Source: Niabella sp. (lineage in GTDB: Bacteria > Bacteroidota > Bacteroidia > Chitinophagales > Chitinophagaceae). From it: a stretch of 64,000 bases of DNA. The stretch spans positions 124,001 through 188,000 of the forward strand of contig JAGIAT010000010.1 in NCBI GenBank assembly GCA_017744715.1, read 5' to 3'. The notes beneath the pieces are model-generated. The model ran no database searches, was not told where the DNA came from, and saw only the letters and a program-made list of their open reading frames with translations. The position numbers and the translations under genes were made by a program. Positions 1 through 9,069 of the stretch are shown here, piece by piece (within the stretch, counting starts at the first letter, position 1; every line of letters starts with the position of its first letter).

Positions 1-161
1 GCGGTATTATGAATCGTTTTAAAGGCCTGATCATCCTTGAGCCCCATTAATACAATAGGGTAATGTACACTGCTGAAACGGGTGTAATATGCTGCTGCCG
101 GTTCTTCCAGAAGATTGGCTGGTACATTTTCTTTACCATTTTTTTTTCTTGTGGATTTCAT
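1..161 (-). CDS. Unknown protein, N-terminal part only (cut by window edge)
   Basis: An ATG on the minus strand at 161 opens a reading frame that stays open to the window edge, giving 53 codons. It begins MKSTRKKNGKENV, a basic and polar start, then continues with AAYYTRFSSVHYPIVLMGLKDD. There is no signal peptide. A TAAATTTG promoter element lies 17 nt upstream. I do not recognise the family from this fragment. The short basic head could suit a small cytoplasmic or regulatory protein, but that is a guess; the rest of the gene lies to the left of this window. Confidence 0.6.
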   Translation of the reverse strand, partial: MKSTRKKNGKENVPANLLEEPAAAYYTRFSSVHYPIVLMGLKDDQAFKTIHNT

Positions 162-178
162 CTTCTGTATTTATGACC

Positions 179-186
179 CAAATTTA
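179..186 (-). promoter_or_regulatory. Putative -7 promoter element (TAAATTTG)
   Basis: The minus strand reads TAAATTTG, a full match to the Bacteroidota -7 consensus TAnnTTTG, 17 nt before the ATG of the partial gene at 161. No clear -33 TTTG partner was identified. Confidence 0.45.
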
Positions 187-333
187 CGGTCATTTGTCCG
201 GTTTATGAAATTTTTCCTGCACCTCGGTTCTTTTTCTTTACCGGACCATAGAAATTAATTCAGGCGCTAAGGTAACAATTCCCAAAAATGGGCTAATTTG
301 GGTGCAACAAAACCTGTTTAACGAAATACAACA

Positions 334-1233
334 ATGAGCCAACTGCTAAAAATCACCACGCTGATCTATGCACTAATCATACCCTGTATACCCGCTTTGA
401 GCCAGTCTGCCCCACAACAAAAACAGCTGCACGTTTCATTTGCGCCCCTATCGTCCGTAGAAAATTTCCGTTGGTCCATTGCCGGAAATGAGCAGGGTAC
501 CAACCCAAATATCTTATCCGAGTTAAATTTTACCAGGTTAAAGCGAACCGGTTTTTCCATACAGGGATGCTATCAGCTTAGCAATCGTTTTGGATTGAAA
601 GCTGCGGCAATTGTACAATACGGATATTCCGGCCGGGTTACCGATATTGATTATGCGGGTAATAACCGAAGAGGGCTCGTTACATTTCTCAAATTCCGGA
701 GCAGGAAAAACAACACCTGTGATTACTGGTTGCAGGGCCGCTACCAGCTGCTGCGGAGTGGAATGGTTTCCGTGGCTGCCGGAGGCGGTTATTTTATTTC
801 AAAGGCCGGCTACCGGATGCAGGGACGTTTGGATGCAGATATAAAAGGCATCTATAATGCGCAATGGCAGGGTCCGCTTTTGGATATCGACGCTGCGATC
901 ATGCTTCCGCAACACTGGGAGATCCGGGCAGATATCACCGGTCAATACCATACCTATTACGCGGAAGGCGATTGGCGGCTCCGTTCCGATTTCAGGCATC
1001 CGCTTAGTTTTATTCACCGTGCCAGGGGCTGGGGGATCAACGGGCTGCTGGGGCTACATTACCAGCTCAACCCGCAGGTGGGGCTGCAACTTAAAGGCTT
1101 CCTGCAGCGATGGCAGACCGGTACCGGAAGCGACCTGTTATACATGGCAGACGACCGCCAGGTGTCAACCCGTATGAATGAATCCATAAAGAAACAATTG
1201 GGAATCGGGCTGGAAGCCGTATTTGGATTCTGA
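334..1233 (+). CDS. Secreted, probably outer-membrane beta-barrel protein of unknown function
   Basis: A 299-residue protein with a classic signal peptide (residues 1-25, ending PALSQS). The mature part alternates short aromatic-rich strands and turns (QGCYQLSNRFGLKAAAIVQY, DYWLQGRYQLL, AAGGGYFISKAGY) and ends in Phe after an amphipathic strand (GIGLEAVFGF), as in many outer-membrane barrels assembled by BamA. No catalytic motif is visible. It stands alone between the divergent partial gene and a convergent TonB receptor, with a shared terminator at its 3' side. A porin-like or adhesion barrel is an inference from composition; the family is not recognised. Confidence 0.7.
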   Translation: MSQLLKITTLIYALIIPCIPALSQSAPQQKQLHVSFAPLSSVENFRWSIAGNEQGTNPNILSELNFTRLKRTGFSIQGCYQLSNRFGLKAAAIVQYGYSGRVTDIDYAGNNRRGLVTFLKFRSRKNNTCDYWLQGRYQLLRSGMVSVAAGGGYFISKAGYRMQGRLDADIKGIYNAQWQGPLLDIDAAIMLPQHWEIRADITGQYHTYYAEGDWRLRSDFRHPLSFIHRARGWGINGLLGLHYQLNPQVGLQLKGFLQRWQTGTGSDLLYMADDRQVSTRMNESIKKQLGIGLEAVFGF

Positions 1234-1396
1234 TGAAAGAAGCCATGCCTTCCGACGGCCGTCAATAAGATGGCGGGGCAAATAACCGATACCTTTTCGC
1301 AGATTACAAGAAAGGGAACCCGGTACTCACTAAAAACCTTGGGAGCGTACCAAAACTGCCTTGCGGCAAGAGCGCCTGCTTGTAACCTTGTTCCAC

Positions 1397-1424
1397 AAAA
1401 AAACCGCCCGGAGGCGGTCTTTTA
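1397..1424. terminator. Bidirectional terminator between convergent genes
   Basis: A perfect 6-bp stem ACCGCC/GGCGGT (1403-1408 with 1413-1418) has a four-base loop, an A-run before it and CTTTTA after it, so it can work in both directions. It sits between the end of the outer-membrane gene at 1233 and the end of the TonB receptor at 1449. Confidence 0.8.
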
Positions 1425-1448
1425 TACTCTATAATCGTATTGTATTGC

Positions 1449-4400
1449 TTAGAAAATATAACGGATACCTACCTGCATGCCCCAGGTGCTACCAAAGCCA
1501 ACGTTTCTTTTGTATATTTTAGGCTCCCCTGTTGGATCAAAAGTGAACTTTCCACTTGAAACACCTAAAATGCTTTGTTCGGCAAATGATCCATAATTCA
1601 GGGCATAAACGTTACCCCATGAGTTGTTCAGTAAATTCAGGAAATTTTCAACATCCACACTCGCCTGTAATGTATGCCTGTGACCACCTGCCCTCACTGA
1701 AAAATCCTGTAAAATCCTCAGGTTTAATTGGTTCGTCCAGGGCAGTAAATTGCTATACCGGTCAACAAATTTTCCCTTGTGATCATTTAAAAACTTATCA
1801 TTTTGCACAAAAGTCCAAAACGCATCGGCCTGCTGTACAGGGGTATAAGTTCCTTTCACAGAGCCATCAGGATTTCTTGTTGTTAAAGTAGTAAACTGCT
1901 GCTCTAACCCATCTCTTGAGGTTGGAACATACAAAAGATCGTTACCTGTACCGTCGCCGTTAACATCACCAGAATATTTGTAATGGTATCTTCCTTGTGA
2001 AGATCCTGAATAGAACAATCCGAACGTTGTTGCCATTGCTTTATTTGCATACTCCAGCCTGTAGGAGAAATAGGCAGTAACCCGGTGGGGAACGGAATAG
2101 GCTGAATAGGATAATTCAGGGTCATTGGGATTAAGAATAATATTATTCTGAGTCCATGAGCTTTGCGAACGGTCGCCGTTATTGGGCGATACATCTTTTG
2201 CTATATTGTAGGTGTAGGCAATTGACCCCTGCCAGTTATGAGAAAACCTTTTCTGAATTTGGGCGGTAAGAGCCAGTGAATACCCTTTTGAAGTATTGTC
2301 CATTACCAATACATCTGTAAGCCCTTTAACCGTTGTCAAATAGCGTTTATAATATTTCCAAGGCTGATCTCCTCTTGTGGAATCCCTCGACGGACCAAGG
2401 TTCGCATTCCAGTGATACACCCCATTTATTGTTTTAGAATAGATCGCTTCCAGGGTAGCCACAAAATCACGTGCAAAGGACTTGTCTATTGCCAGGTTAT
2501 TCCTCCATGTCTGCGGCATTTTAAAATCAGGAGCTGTTACGCTATAATATGCCCCTGAAACAATATCCCTTTTCGTAGGCAGCGGATCGGGAACATATTT
2601 CGTTCTGTCGGGATCAAATTTACGGTCCTTTGCATCCACACCGCTTTTGGTAATCATCGTATTCAGCACATTGTTATCGGAAGATTGGTTTACGAGCCAG
2701 ATAAAGGGAATTCTTCCTGTAAAAATACCTGAACCACCTCTGAGCACCCAACTGTTATCCTGAGACAGGTTATACGTAAAGCCCACTCTCGGAGACACCA
2801 GTATGCGCTGTTTCGGCCAGGTACTAACATCTGCTCTGAAATCATTTCCATTCGGGTCTTTCAGTAATACGGCATAAAGCGAATCATTCTTTATGCGTTC
2901 ACCCGGATAGAACGGCAAATCAAACCGTAAACCATAGGTAAGCCGGAAACGGGGATTTACGGTAAAGATATCCTGAAGATAGAAACCAAGCTGGCCAAAT
3001 TTGGCAGCAGCAGGCGTAATTCCGTTCCGATCTGTATTGCTGTAAGTAAGTGCAAAAACTGTGGGTGAAGAATCCTTTAAAAAATCATTCAATGAATTAA
3101 ACCGGTAATAGCTCTGACCTCCAAAATTTGAAAAGGAATTTTCAAATGTTAAATAATCGAAGCTGGCACCAGCCAATAAATTATGCCGGCCAACAGTATA
3201 GCTGAAATTATCCGCAACATTCCACGTTGTATTTTTGAGATCATTATTATAAGAATATATTTCTGAACCAAAGCTCATTAACACGTTATTTGCATCCCGC
3301 ATAATGTCTACGAATGGGAACTGCTTTCCCGGGGTAGACCGGAAATCATGAATTTTCGTATAGGAAACCAATAACTGGTTTGTGCTGGAAGCCGATAATT
3401 TGCTGTTCAACTCTCCCACCACCGAATATACGTTGTTGTTCTGAACGTAATTTGAATTGGAAAAGTTCAAGCCGTTGATACTTGCTCCGGATCCGTTACT
3501 ACCGGCACCAATCCGTCCGTTATTGATCCTTGGCGAAGGACCGCTGTTGGTATTAGTAAGCTGATCATCTTTGGTTTGCGACTGATTGTACCGAATTGAA
3601 AAGCGGTTCTTATCATTTATATTCCAATCCAAACGCACCAAAAATTTCGTATTGGTGGTGTTAAAATTATAACCTTGATATACACCAGGATCGTATTGAT
3701 ATTTACTCATCAGGTAGTTTCGCACACTATCCATTTGAGCCGCTGAAACGCTTTTCACAACATTGGGATTGTTCTTTTCTGCGTCCGTATATGCTACACC
3801 AAGCTGTCCGGGATTGGTTCTCTTCTCGTATTCAAAGTTTCCAAAGAAGAACAGTTTATTTTTAATAATCGGTCCGCCTACACTCGCTCCTACGAGGTTC
3901 GATGAGGATTTTTGTATAGAGGGTATGGTGGATCCGTCTACTTTTTTACCATTAAAGCTTTGATTCTTATAAAAATCGTATGCTGTAACATACAGGTTAT
4001 TAGTTCCCCTCCTTGTTACCGCATTCAAACCGGCACCCGTAAACCCCGCCTGGCGTACATCATACGGAGCTACATTTATCTGCACCTGGTCAATCGCATC
4101 AATAGATATCGGCTGAGAAGCTCCTCCGGGAAGTGCATTCGAACCCAAACCGAAGTTATTGTTAAACAAAGAGCCGTCAATAGTAATACTGTTCAAACGT
4201 GGACTCATCCCCATAAAACTTGTCCCGCTTGAAGTGTTATTGCTTTGAGGAGTCAGCCTCGACACATTCATCAGACTTCTGCTGATATTTGGAAAGTTTA
4301 ATACCTGCGTTCTCGAAACGTTAGTAGCGGCACCCGTCCGCTGATTCCTTGCAGCAGCAGCATTCACCACCACTTCCGTAAGTACCTGGGAGGTATTTGT

Positions 4401-4724
4401 CATTTCCACCGTTGCATTATAGGTATCACCAAGGGGTATGTTAATCTCTGTTTTTACATATGTTTCAAAGCCTACATTGGTCACTTCCAGTTTATATGGG
4501 CCGCCAGGGTTAATATTTTGAATATCAAATACCCCTCCTTTCCTTGTAGTTGTGGTGTAAACGGTATTGGTAGGCTCATGTGTCAGCACAACCGTAGCGC
4601 CTACCAGTACTTCATTTTTAGGGTCTTTAACAACCCCCGTAATACTACTGGTAGTTACCTGGGCGTGCAGAAAAGCCGTGGAGAGAAGCGCCACAGCTAT
4701 GAATAGATAAATCTTCTTTAACAT
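1449..4724 (-). CDS. TonB-dependent receptor, Oar-like
   Basis: An outer-membrane TonB-dependent transporter of 1091 residues. I place the start at 4724 (MLKKIYLFIAVALLSTAF), because this gives a proper signal peptide; a further in-frame start lies 30 nt upstream. After the signal comes a carboxypeptidase-regulatory-like beta domain (about residues 20-110, SSITGVVKDPKNEVLVGATV), then a plug (about 115-240, with ITIDGSLFNNNFG and PISIDAIDQVQINVAPYDVR), then a long barrel rich in Asn, Tyr and Ser ending GMQVGIRYIF. The plug wording is that of the Oar family, first known as an adhesion/outer-membrane protein of Myxococcus. No SusD partner follows, unlike the SusC gene at 10.7 kb. The ligand is unknown. 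It is monocistronic, ending at a shared terminator. Confidence 0.9.
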   Translation of the reverse strand: MLKKIYLFIAVALLSTAFLHAQVTTSSITGVVKDPKNEVLVGATVVLTHEPTNTVYTTTTRKGGVFDIQNINPGGPYKLEVTNVGFETYVKTEINIPLGDTYNATVEMTNTSQVLTEVVVNAAAARNQRTGAATNVSRTQVLNFPNISRSLMNVSRLTPQSNNTSSGTSFMGMSPRLNSITIDGSLFNNNFGLGSNALPGGASQPISIDAIDQVQINVAPYDVRQAGFTGAGLNAVTRRGTNNLYVTAYDFYKNQSFNGKKVDGSTIPSIQKSSSNLVGASVGGPIIKNKLFFFGNFEYEKRTNPGQLGVAYTDAEKNNPNVVKSVSAAQMDSVRNYLMSKYQYDPGVYQGYNFNTTNTKFLVRLDWNINDKNRFSIRYNQSQTKDDQLTNTNSGPSPRINNGRIGAGSNGSGASINGLNFSNSNYVQNNNVYSVVGELNSKLSASSTNQLLVSYTKIHDFRSTPGKQFPFVDIMRDANNVLMSFGSEIYSYNNDLKNTTWNVADNFSYTVGRHNLLAGASFDYLTFENSFSNFGGQSYYRFNSLNDFLKDSSPTVFALTYSNTDRNGITPAAAKFGQLGFYLQDIFTVNPRFRLTYGLRFDLPFYPGERIKNDSLYAVLLKDPNGNDFRADVSTWPKQRILVSPRVGFTYNLSQDNSWVLRGGSGIFTGRIPFIWLVNQSSDNNVLNTMITKSGVDAKDRKFDPDRTKYVPDPLPTKRDIVSGAYYSVTAPDFKMPQTWRNNLAIDKSFARDFVATLEAIYSKTINGVYHWNANLGPSRDSTRGDQPWKYYKRYLTTVKGLTDVLVMDNTSKGYSLALTAQIQKRFSHNWQGSIAYTYNIAKDVSPNNGDRSQSSWTQNNIILNPNDPELSYSAYSVPHRVTAYFSYRLEYANKAMATTFGLFYSGSSQGRYHYKYSGDVNGDGTGNDLLYVPTSRDGLEQQFTTLTTRNPDGSVKGTYTPVQQADAFWTFVQNDKFLNDHKGKFVDRYSNLLPWTNQLNLRILQDFSVRAGGHRHTLQASVDVENFLNLLNNSWGNVYALNYGSFAEQSILGVSSGKFTFDPTGEPKIYKRNVGFGSTWGMQVGIRYIF

Positions 4725-5222
4725 AATTTTGGGATTAAGTTGATTTCGGGGCAAAGAAACAGAATAAATTTTAACATTTAGGGCTCGAATATTAACAAAT
4801 TGTAACCACAGGCCTAACAGCTGTTAATTTTTGACCGGGATCAATTTCGCTATCCAAAATGTATATTTCAAATATCCGGGCTTTGTTGATTGAAAATCAA
4901 GTGGCAAGCTTCCATTTTTAGGTATTATGGGGAGGTGCTGAGGGGTGGCGTTCATCCCCGCCGTAAACCTGCACTAAGCATCCTTTCCGCAAAATCCTGA
5001 ATCGGGTCAATATTGAATTGAGCTGTGATGATCACTTTGTAATAATTTTAAATATCACAGATTTTTTATTACAACAGAACGCTGGTGGAACCTGCATGTT
5101 CCGGAACGGGAGCACGTTTCACAAATGCCACCGGCGTTGGCGCCTGTAATAAGGATTAGCGGAAACCACAAAACCAAACCCCGCTTACAATCGTTATCTT
5201 TGTATAAATTTCAGCAATACAT
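4725..5222. other. 498-bp divergent intergenic region with two structured motifs
   Basis: No gene is supported here. It separates the divergent TonB receptor and ribBA. Visible items are a perfect 12-bp palindrome TAACAGCTGTTA at 4815-4826, which could be an operator; a GC-rich foldable segment at 4935-4974, where GTGC and GCAC enclose a GGGG/CCCC hairpin; and the ribBA -7 element at 5195-5202. The GC-rich segment does not match the FMN riboswitch although ribBA follows. Confidence 0.5.
5195..5202 (+). promoter_or_regulatory. Putative -7 promoter element for ribBA (TATCTTTG)
   Basis: TATCTTTG matches TAnnTTTG exactly and ends 20 nt before the ribBA ATG. The expected start of transcription would give a leader of about 15 nt, which leaves no room for a riboswitch after this promoter. 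Confidence 0.6.
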
Positions 5223-6422
5223 ATGTTTGATACAATAGAAAGTGCCATTGAGGCGATAAAAAATGGCCAACTCGTTATCGTTGTAGACGACGAAGACCGT
5301 GAGAATGAAGGCGATTTTATTACCGCTGCAGCAACCATTACTCCCGAAATTGTAAACTTTATGGCCAAAAACGGACGCGGGCTCATCTGCACGCCGCTTC
5401 CCGAGGAGCGGTGCGATGAGCTGAACCTGCCCCCGATGGTTACAAACAATACGGCGCTGCATGAAACGGCCTTTACCATTTCGGTAGACCTGCTGGGCAA
5501 CGGTTGCGGTACGGGTATTTCGGCATCAGACCGGGCCAAGACCATCGAGGCCCTGAATAATCCCTTTACCAATCCATCAGACCTGGGCCGCCCGGGGCAT
5601 ATCTTTCCCCTGCGTTCAAAAAAAGGCGGGGTATTGCGTCGCGTAGGGCATACAGAAGCAGCAACCGACCTGGCACGACTCGCCGGATTTCCTTACCCGC
5701 ATGGTGCCGTACTGGTAGAGATCATGAATGATGATGGTACCATGGCCCGGCTTCCGGACCTGGTGGAAGTGGCCAAAAAGTTCGATCTGAAACTGATCAG
5801 CATCAAAGACCTTATCGAATACCGCCTGAAGCGCGATTCACTTATCGAGGAAATCGTGCGGGTAAATATGCCTACCCAATACGGCAACTTCACCCTGGTA
5901 GCGTTCAGGGATAAGAACAGTAATAATGAGCATCTTGCGCTGGTAAAAGGAGAATGGGAAAAGGGCGAACCGGTACTTACCCGGGTGCATTCTTCCTGTT
6001 TTACCGGCGATATCCTGGGTTCCCTGCGTTGCGATTGCGGCGATCAGCTGCACAAAGCCATGCAAATGGTAGAACAGGAAGGCAAAGGCATTATTTTATA
6101 TATGAACCAGGAAGGCCGCGGTATTGGTCTTATGAACAAGTTAAAAGCATATAAACTGCAGGAAAACGGCATGGATACCGTTGAAGCCAACCTGCACCTG
6201 GGCTTTAAAATGGACGAACGGGATTATGGCGTGGGTGCCCAGATCCTGCGCCACTTGAACGTAACCAAGCTGCGCCTGATGAGCAACAATCCGCGGAAGC
6301 GCGTAGGCCTCATCGGCTACGGGCTGGAGATCGTGGAAAGTGTGCCCATTGTGATCACTCCCAACGAGCACAATGAAAAATACCTGCGCACCAAAAAAGA
6401 AAAACTGGGACACGAGTTTTAA
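5223..6422 (+). CDS. ribBA: Bifunctional 3,4-dihydroxy-2-butanone-4-phosphate synthase / GTP cyclohydrolase II
   Basis: A 399-residue cytoplasmic enzyme for the two entry steps of riboflavin synthesis. The N-terminal half (1 to about 205) is RibB, forming dihydroxybutanone phosphate from ribulose 5-phosphate, with the acidic metal loop DDEDRENEGD at 22-31, GRGLICTPL near 51-59 and RRVGHTEAATDLARLAG at 139-155. The C-terminal half is RibA, opening the GTP ring, with zinc ligands C259, C270 and C272 in HSSCFTGDILGSLRCDCG, then NQEGRGIGL and MSNNPRKRVGL. Both halves look intact and the length is normal for the fusion. No other riboflavin gene is adjacent. It ends at a strong hairpin terminator. 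Confidence 0.97.
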   Translation: MFDTIESAIEAIKNGQLVIVVDDEDRENEGDFITAAATITPEIVNFMAKNGRGLICTPLPEERCDELNLPPMVTNNTALHETAFTISVDLLGNGCGTGISASDRAKTIEALNNPFTNPSDLGRPGHIFPLRSKKGGVLRRVGHTEAATDLARLAGFPYPHGAVLVEIMNDDGTMARLPDLVEVAKKFDLKLISIKDLIEYRLKRDSLIEEIVRVNMPTQYGNFTLVAFRDKNSNNEHLALVKGEWEKGEPVLTRVHSSCFTGDILGSLRCDCGDQLHKAMQMVEQEGKGIILYMNQEGRGIGLMNKLKAYKLQENGMDTVEANLHLGFKMDERDYGVGAQILRHLNVTKLRLMSNNPRKRVGLIGYGLEIVESVPIVITPNEHNEKYLRTKKEKLGHEF

Positions 6423-6459
6423 ATCATTGTCAGCATATCATTTCCTTTATGGAATCGGA

Positions 6460-6495
6460 GGTCGTTTGCATCCCATAGCAAACGACCTTTCTTTT
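6460..6495 (+). terminator. Strong intrinsic terminator directly against the next start codon
   Basis: A perfect 10-bp stem (6460-6469 GGTCGTTTGC with 6478-6487) has an 8-base loop and a run TTTCTTTT at 6488-6495. It ends ribBA transcription. The next base, 6496, is the A of the ATG of the following gene, so that gene has no spacer of its own. Confidence 0.85.
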
Positions 6496-7119
6496 ATGGG
6501 TAAATACCTGCTCCTGTTACTCCTCCTTGCCTGTGGTATGTATGCTTATAAAATATCCGGCCACACAAACCGGCCCGGAAGATCGCCGGCCACCATCCCT
6601 GCAAAGCCGGATCATAGCTATAAACCCGGTGCAAACCGGCTGCCGGCCATTAAGGAACGGATCCGGAAACAAGGCTTCAATCCGTCCGTTGTGTTTCTGA
6701 TCGATATGCGGCAGCCCTCCTCCCGGAAACGCTTTTTTGTATACGACCTCAACCGGGATACGGTTATAACCTCAGGCCTGGTAACCCATGGGCGCTGTAA
6801 TGAACGGTGGCTGGAGGGACGGCAATACAGTAATGCGGCAGGTAGCCGGTGCACTTCGCTGGGTGACTATAAAATCGGGAAACCGTACCAGGGAAAATTC
6901 GGGCTGGCCTATAAACTATACGGGCTGGATAGCAGCAACAGCAAGGCCTTTGAGCGGTTTGTGGTGCTGCATTCCCATGCCTGCGTACCTGAAAAAGAAG
7001 TCGGTTATGAAATTTGCCAAAGCGACGGCTGTCCTACGGTAAGCGCCGGTTTCCTAAAAACACTGCAACCGGTTATTGATACCGCTGCACGCCCCATCCT
7101 GCTTTCTATATTTGAGTAA
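6496..7119 (+). CDS. Murein L,D-transpeptidase catalytic-domain (YkuD_2-type) protein
   Basis: A 207-residue exported protein. The start at 6496 is chosen because it gives a hydrophobic leader (MGKYLLLLLLLACGMYAYK); the frame is open upstream into ribBA but that stretch looks like a shadow. The leader may be cleaved or act as an anchor. The core has VVLHSHACVPE (H159, H161) and QSDGCPTVSAGFL with C179, matching the His...SxGC layout of YkuD_2 enzymes that cut or re-link peptidoglycan stems through a catalytic Cys. Family members are common in Bacteroidota, but their exact reaction is poorly known. Its ATG follows immediately after the T-run of the ribBA terminator, so its own promoter is unclear. 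Confidence 0.8.
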   Translation: MGKYLLLLLLLACGMYAYKISGHTNRPGRSPATIPAKPDHSYKPGANRLPAIKERIRKQGFNPSVVFLIDMRQPSSRKRFFVYDLNRDTVITSGLVTHGRCNERWLEGRQYSNAAGSRCTSLGDYKIGKPYQGKFGLAYKLYGLDSSNSKAFERFVVLHSHACVPEKEVGYEICQSDGCPTVSAGFLKTLQPVIDTAARPILLSIFE

Positions 7120-7196
7120 TCCGCCTGCCGGATCATTGTTTCCGGATACCTGGTTCAGAAACATAAAGCCCGGAACCTCAAACATCAAACTTTATC

Positions 7197-7204
7197 TATC
7201 TTTG
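7197..7204 (+). promoter_or_regulatory. Putative -7 promoter element for trpS (TATCTTTG)
   Basis: TATCTTTG ends only 6 nt before the trpS ATG at 7211. With the usual distance from -7 box to transcription start, the mRNA would begin at or next to the start codon. Confidence 0.6.
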
Positions 7205-7210
7205 CCGCCT

Positions 7211-8215
7211 ATGAGTAAAAAAGGAGCAATCGTTTTAAGTGGGGTTCGGCCAACCGGGCAACTCCATTTGGGGAATTATTTTGGTGCATTACGGAACTAC
7301 GTAAAAATGCAGGACGAATACAACTGCTATTTCTTTATAGCCGATCTGCATTCACTGACCACGCATCCGGATACAAAGGAATTAAGGGAACATATACTTT
7401 CTGTTACCTCGTATTACCTGGCCAGCGGACTGGATCCGGACAAATGTGTATTGTATTGCCAAAGCGACCTGCCGCAAACAACGGAACTGTATCTTTATTT
7501 AAATATGCTGGCCTATAAAGGAGAACTGGAAAAAACCACCACCTTTAAGGACAAGGTAAAACTGCAGCCGGAAAATGTAAACGCCGGGCTGCTCACCTAC
7601 CCTGTTTTAATGGCTTCAGATATCCTTATTCACCGCGCCATGTATGTGCCCGTAGGAAAGGACCAGGAGCAGCACCTGGAAATGACGCGTACCTTCGGCA
7701 ACCGTTTTAACCACCGCTATGGCGAGGTATTTCCCGAGCCGAAGGCGTTCAACTACGGAGCGCAACTCCTGAAAGTACCCAGTTTGGATGGCGCCGGAAA
7801 AATGAGTAAGAGCGAGAACCAGTATGCTACGATCTATTTATCGGATGACGACGATCTGATCCGCAAGAAAGTAATGAAAGCCAAAACGGACGCCGGTCCT
7901 ACCGAACCCAACGCTGAAAAACCGGATTATATCGTGAATATTTTTGACCTGATGAAACTGGTATGTGCACCGGAGGTCATTGAAAAATATGAAGCCGATT
8001 TTAATGCCTGTACCATTCGCTACGGCGATCTGAAAAAGCAACTGGCGGAGGATATGGTGCGTTTTATAAGCCCCATCCGCGAAAAAGCAAAAGCCATCCG
8101 GGAAGATGAACGCGCACTGAGCATTATTTTAAAAGTAGGCGCTCAGAAAGCAGCAGAAAATGCAGAAAAAACCATGGACCTGGTCCGCAAGGCAATGGGC
8201 TTAAAATACTTCTGA
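7211..8215 (+). CDS. trpS: Tryptophanyl-tRNA synthetase
   Basis: A 334-residue class I aminoacyl-tRNA synthetase that charges tRNA-Trp. The nucleotide-binding signatures are HLGN at residues 19-22 (the HIGH motif) after LSGVRPTGQL, and KMSKS at 197-201. YFFIADLHSLT and KGELEKTTTFKDK are also characteristic. The start at 7211 (MSKKGAIVLSG) is preferred over in-frame upstream codons because the family begins here and the -7 box lies 6 nt before it. The length fits bacterial TrpRS. It is followed 71 nt later by a deoxynucleoside kinase on the same strand. Confidence 0.97.
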   Translation: MSKKGAIVLSGVRPTGQLHLGNYFGALRNYVKMQDEYNCYFFIADLHSLTTHPDTKELREHILSVTSYYLASGLDPDKCVLYCQSDLPQTTELYLYLNMLAYKGELEKTTTFKDKVKLQPENVNAGLLTYPVLMASDILIHRAMYVPVGKDQEQHLEMTRTFGNRFNHRYGEVFPEPKAFNYGAQLLKVPSLDGAGKMSKSENQYATIYLSDDDDLIRKKVMKAKTDAGPTEPNAEKPDYIVNIFDLMKLVCAPEVIEKYEADFNACTIRYGDLKKQLAEDMVRFISPIREKAKAIREDERALSIILKVGAQKAAENAEKTMDLVRKAMGLKYF

Positions 8216-8286
8216 GAAAATAAAACCATTTAAAAAAGAATAGTTACTTTTCACAACGAAACCATTCCTGTATTCACATCCGTAAT

Positions 8287-8925
8287 ATGGCTAAATCAAA
8301 ATCCAAACCCAAGCATATTGCCATAGCCGGCAATATTGGCGCCGGTAAGACCACCTTAACAGAAATGTTGAGCAAACACTATAAGTGGATCCCCAATTTT
8401 GAGGATGTGGACCACAATCCCTACCTGATGGATTTCTATGATGACATGCCCCGCTGGAGTTTTAACCTGCAGATCTATTTTCTCAACAGCCGGTTAAAAC
8501 AACTGATCGATATCCAGAACGGCACAGAAACCGTAATACAGGACCGCACCATTTATGAGGATGCCAATATTTTTGCGCCCAACCTTCATGAAATGGGGCT
8601 GATGAGCAAGCGGGATTTCGACAACTACTATCAATTCTTCCAAACCCTGAAATCGATGGTGCGCCCGCCGGACCTGATGATTTACCTGAATGCTTCCGTA
8701 CCTACATTGGTAGGGCAAATTCAAAAGCGCGGCCGGGAATACGAAGAGAACATCCGGCTGGATTATTTAAAGCGGCTGAATGAGTATTATAATAAATGGA
8801 TCGGTTCTTATAAGGAAGGGAAATTGCTGATCATTGATGTAGATAAAAACAATTTTGCCGATAATGTAGAGGATTTCGGCAAGATCATTTCCAAGATCGA
8901 CTCCCAGTTATACGGATTGTTTTAA
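8287..8925 (+). CDS. Deoxynucleoside kinase (dNK/dGK-type)
   Basis: A 212-residue nucleotide-salvage kinase that phosphorylates a deoxynucleoside to the 5'-monophosphate. The P-loop is GNIGAGKTT at residues 15-23; QDRTIYEDANIFA at 85-97 carries the conserved DR pair that binds the substrate side; QKRGREYEENIRLDYL is the lid region with arginines. This is the family of deoxyadenosine/deoxyguanosine kinases; substrate choice cannot be read safely. The gene ends 47 nt before a perfect 19-bp inverted repeat shared with the convergent SusD gene. Confidence 0.92.
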   Translation: MAKSKSKPKHIAIAGNIGAGKTTLTEMLSKHYKWIPNFEDVDHNPYLMDFYDDMPRWSFNLQIYFLNSRLKQLIDIQNGTETVIQDRTIYEDANIFAPNLHEMGLMSKRDFDNYYQFFQTLKSMVRPPDLMIYLNASVPTLVGQIQKRGREYEENIRLDYLKRLNEYYNKWIGSYKEGKLLIIDVDKNNFADNVEDFGKIISKIDSQLYGLF

Positions 8926-8972
8926 CAACGGATCGGCAACGCATCAGCGCCGGTACACCACATAAAATCATT

Positions 8973-9012
8973 AAGCGAAGCGGCTTCATCTGTAGATGAA
9001 GCCGCTTCGCTT
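8973..9012. terminator. Perfect 19-bp inverted repeat, bidirectional terminator
   Basis: Bases 8973-8991 pair completely with 8994-9012 around a GT loop, with core AAGCGAAGCGGCTTCATCT. It lies between the deoxynucleoside kinase (plus) and SusD (minus), which converge here. There is no long T-run on either side, but the stem is very stable; a protein-binding role is possible. Confidence 0.75.
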
Positions 9013-9069
9013 ATAATGCACCGTATGTCAACCGGCATATGCAGTGCCTATGTTATTTATCAAAAGCGA

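Noticed and set aside
4921..4990. Possible FMN or TPP riboswitch before ribBA
   Set aside because: The GC-rich foldable segment lacks the conserved RFN loops and the TPP CUGAGA/ACCUGAUC motifs, and the ribBA -7 box lies between it and the gene, so it would not be in the transcript.
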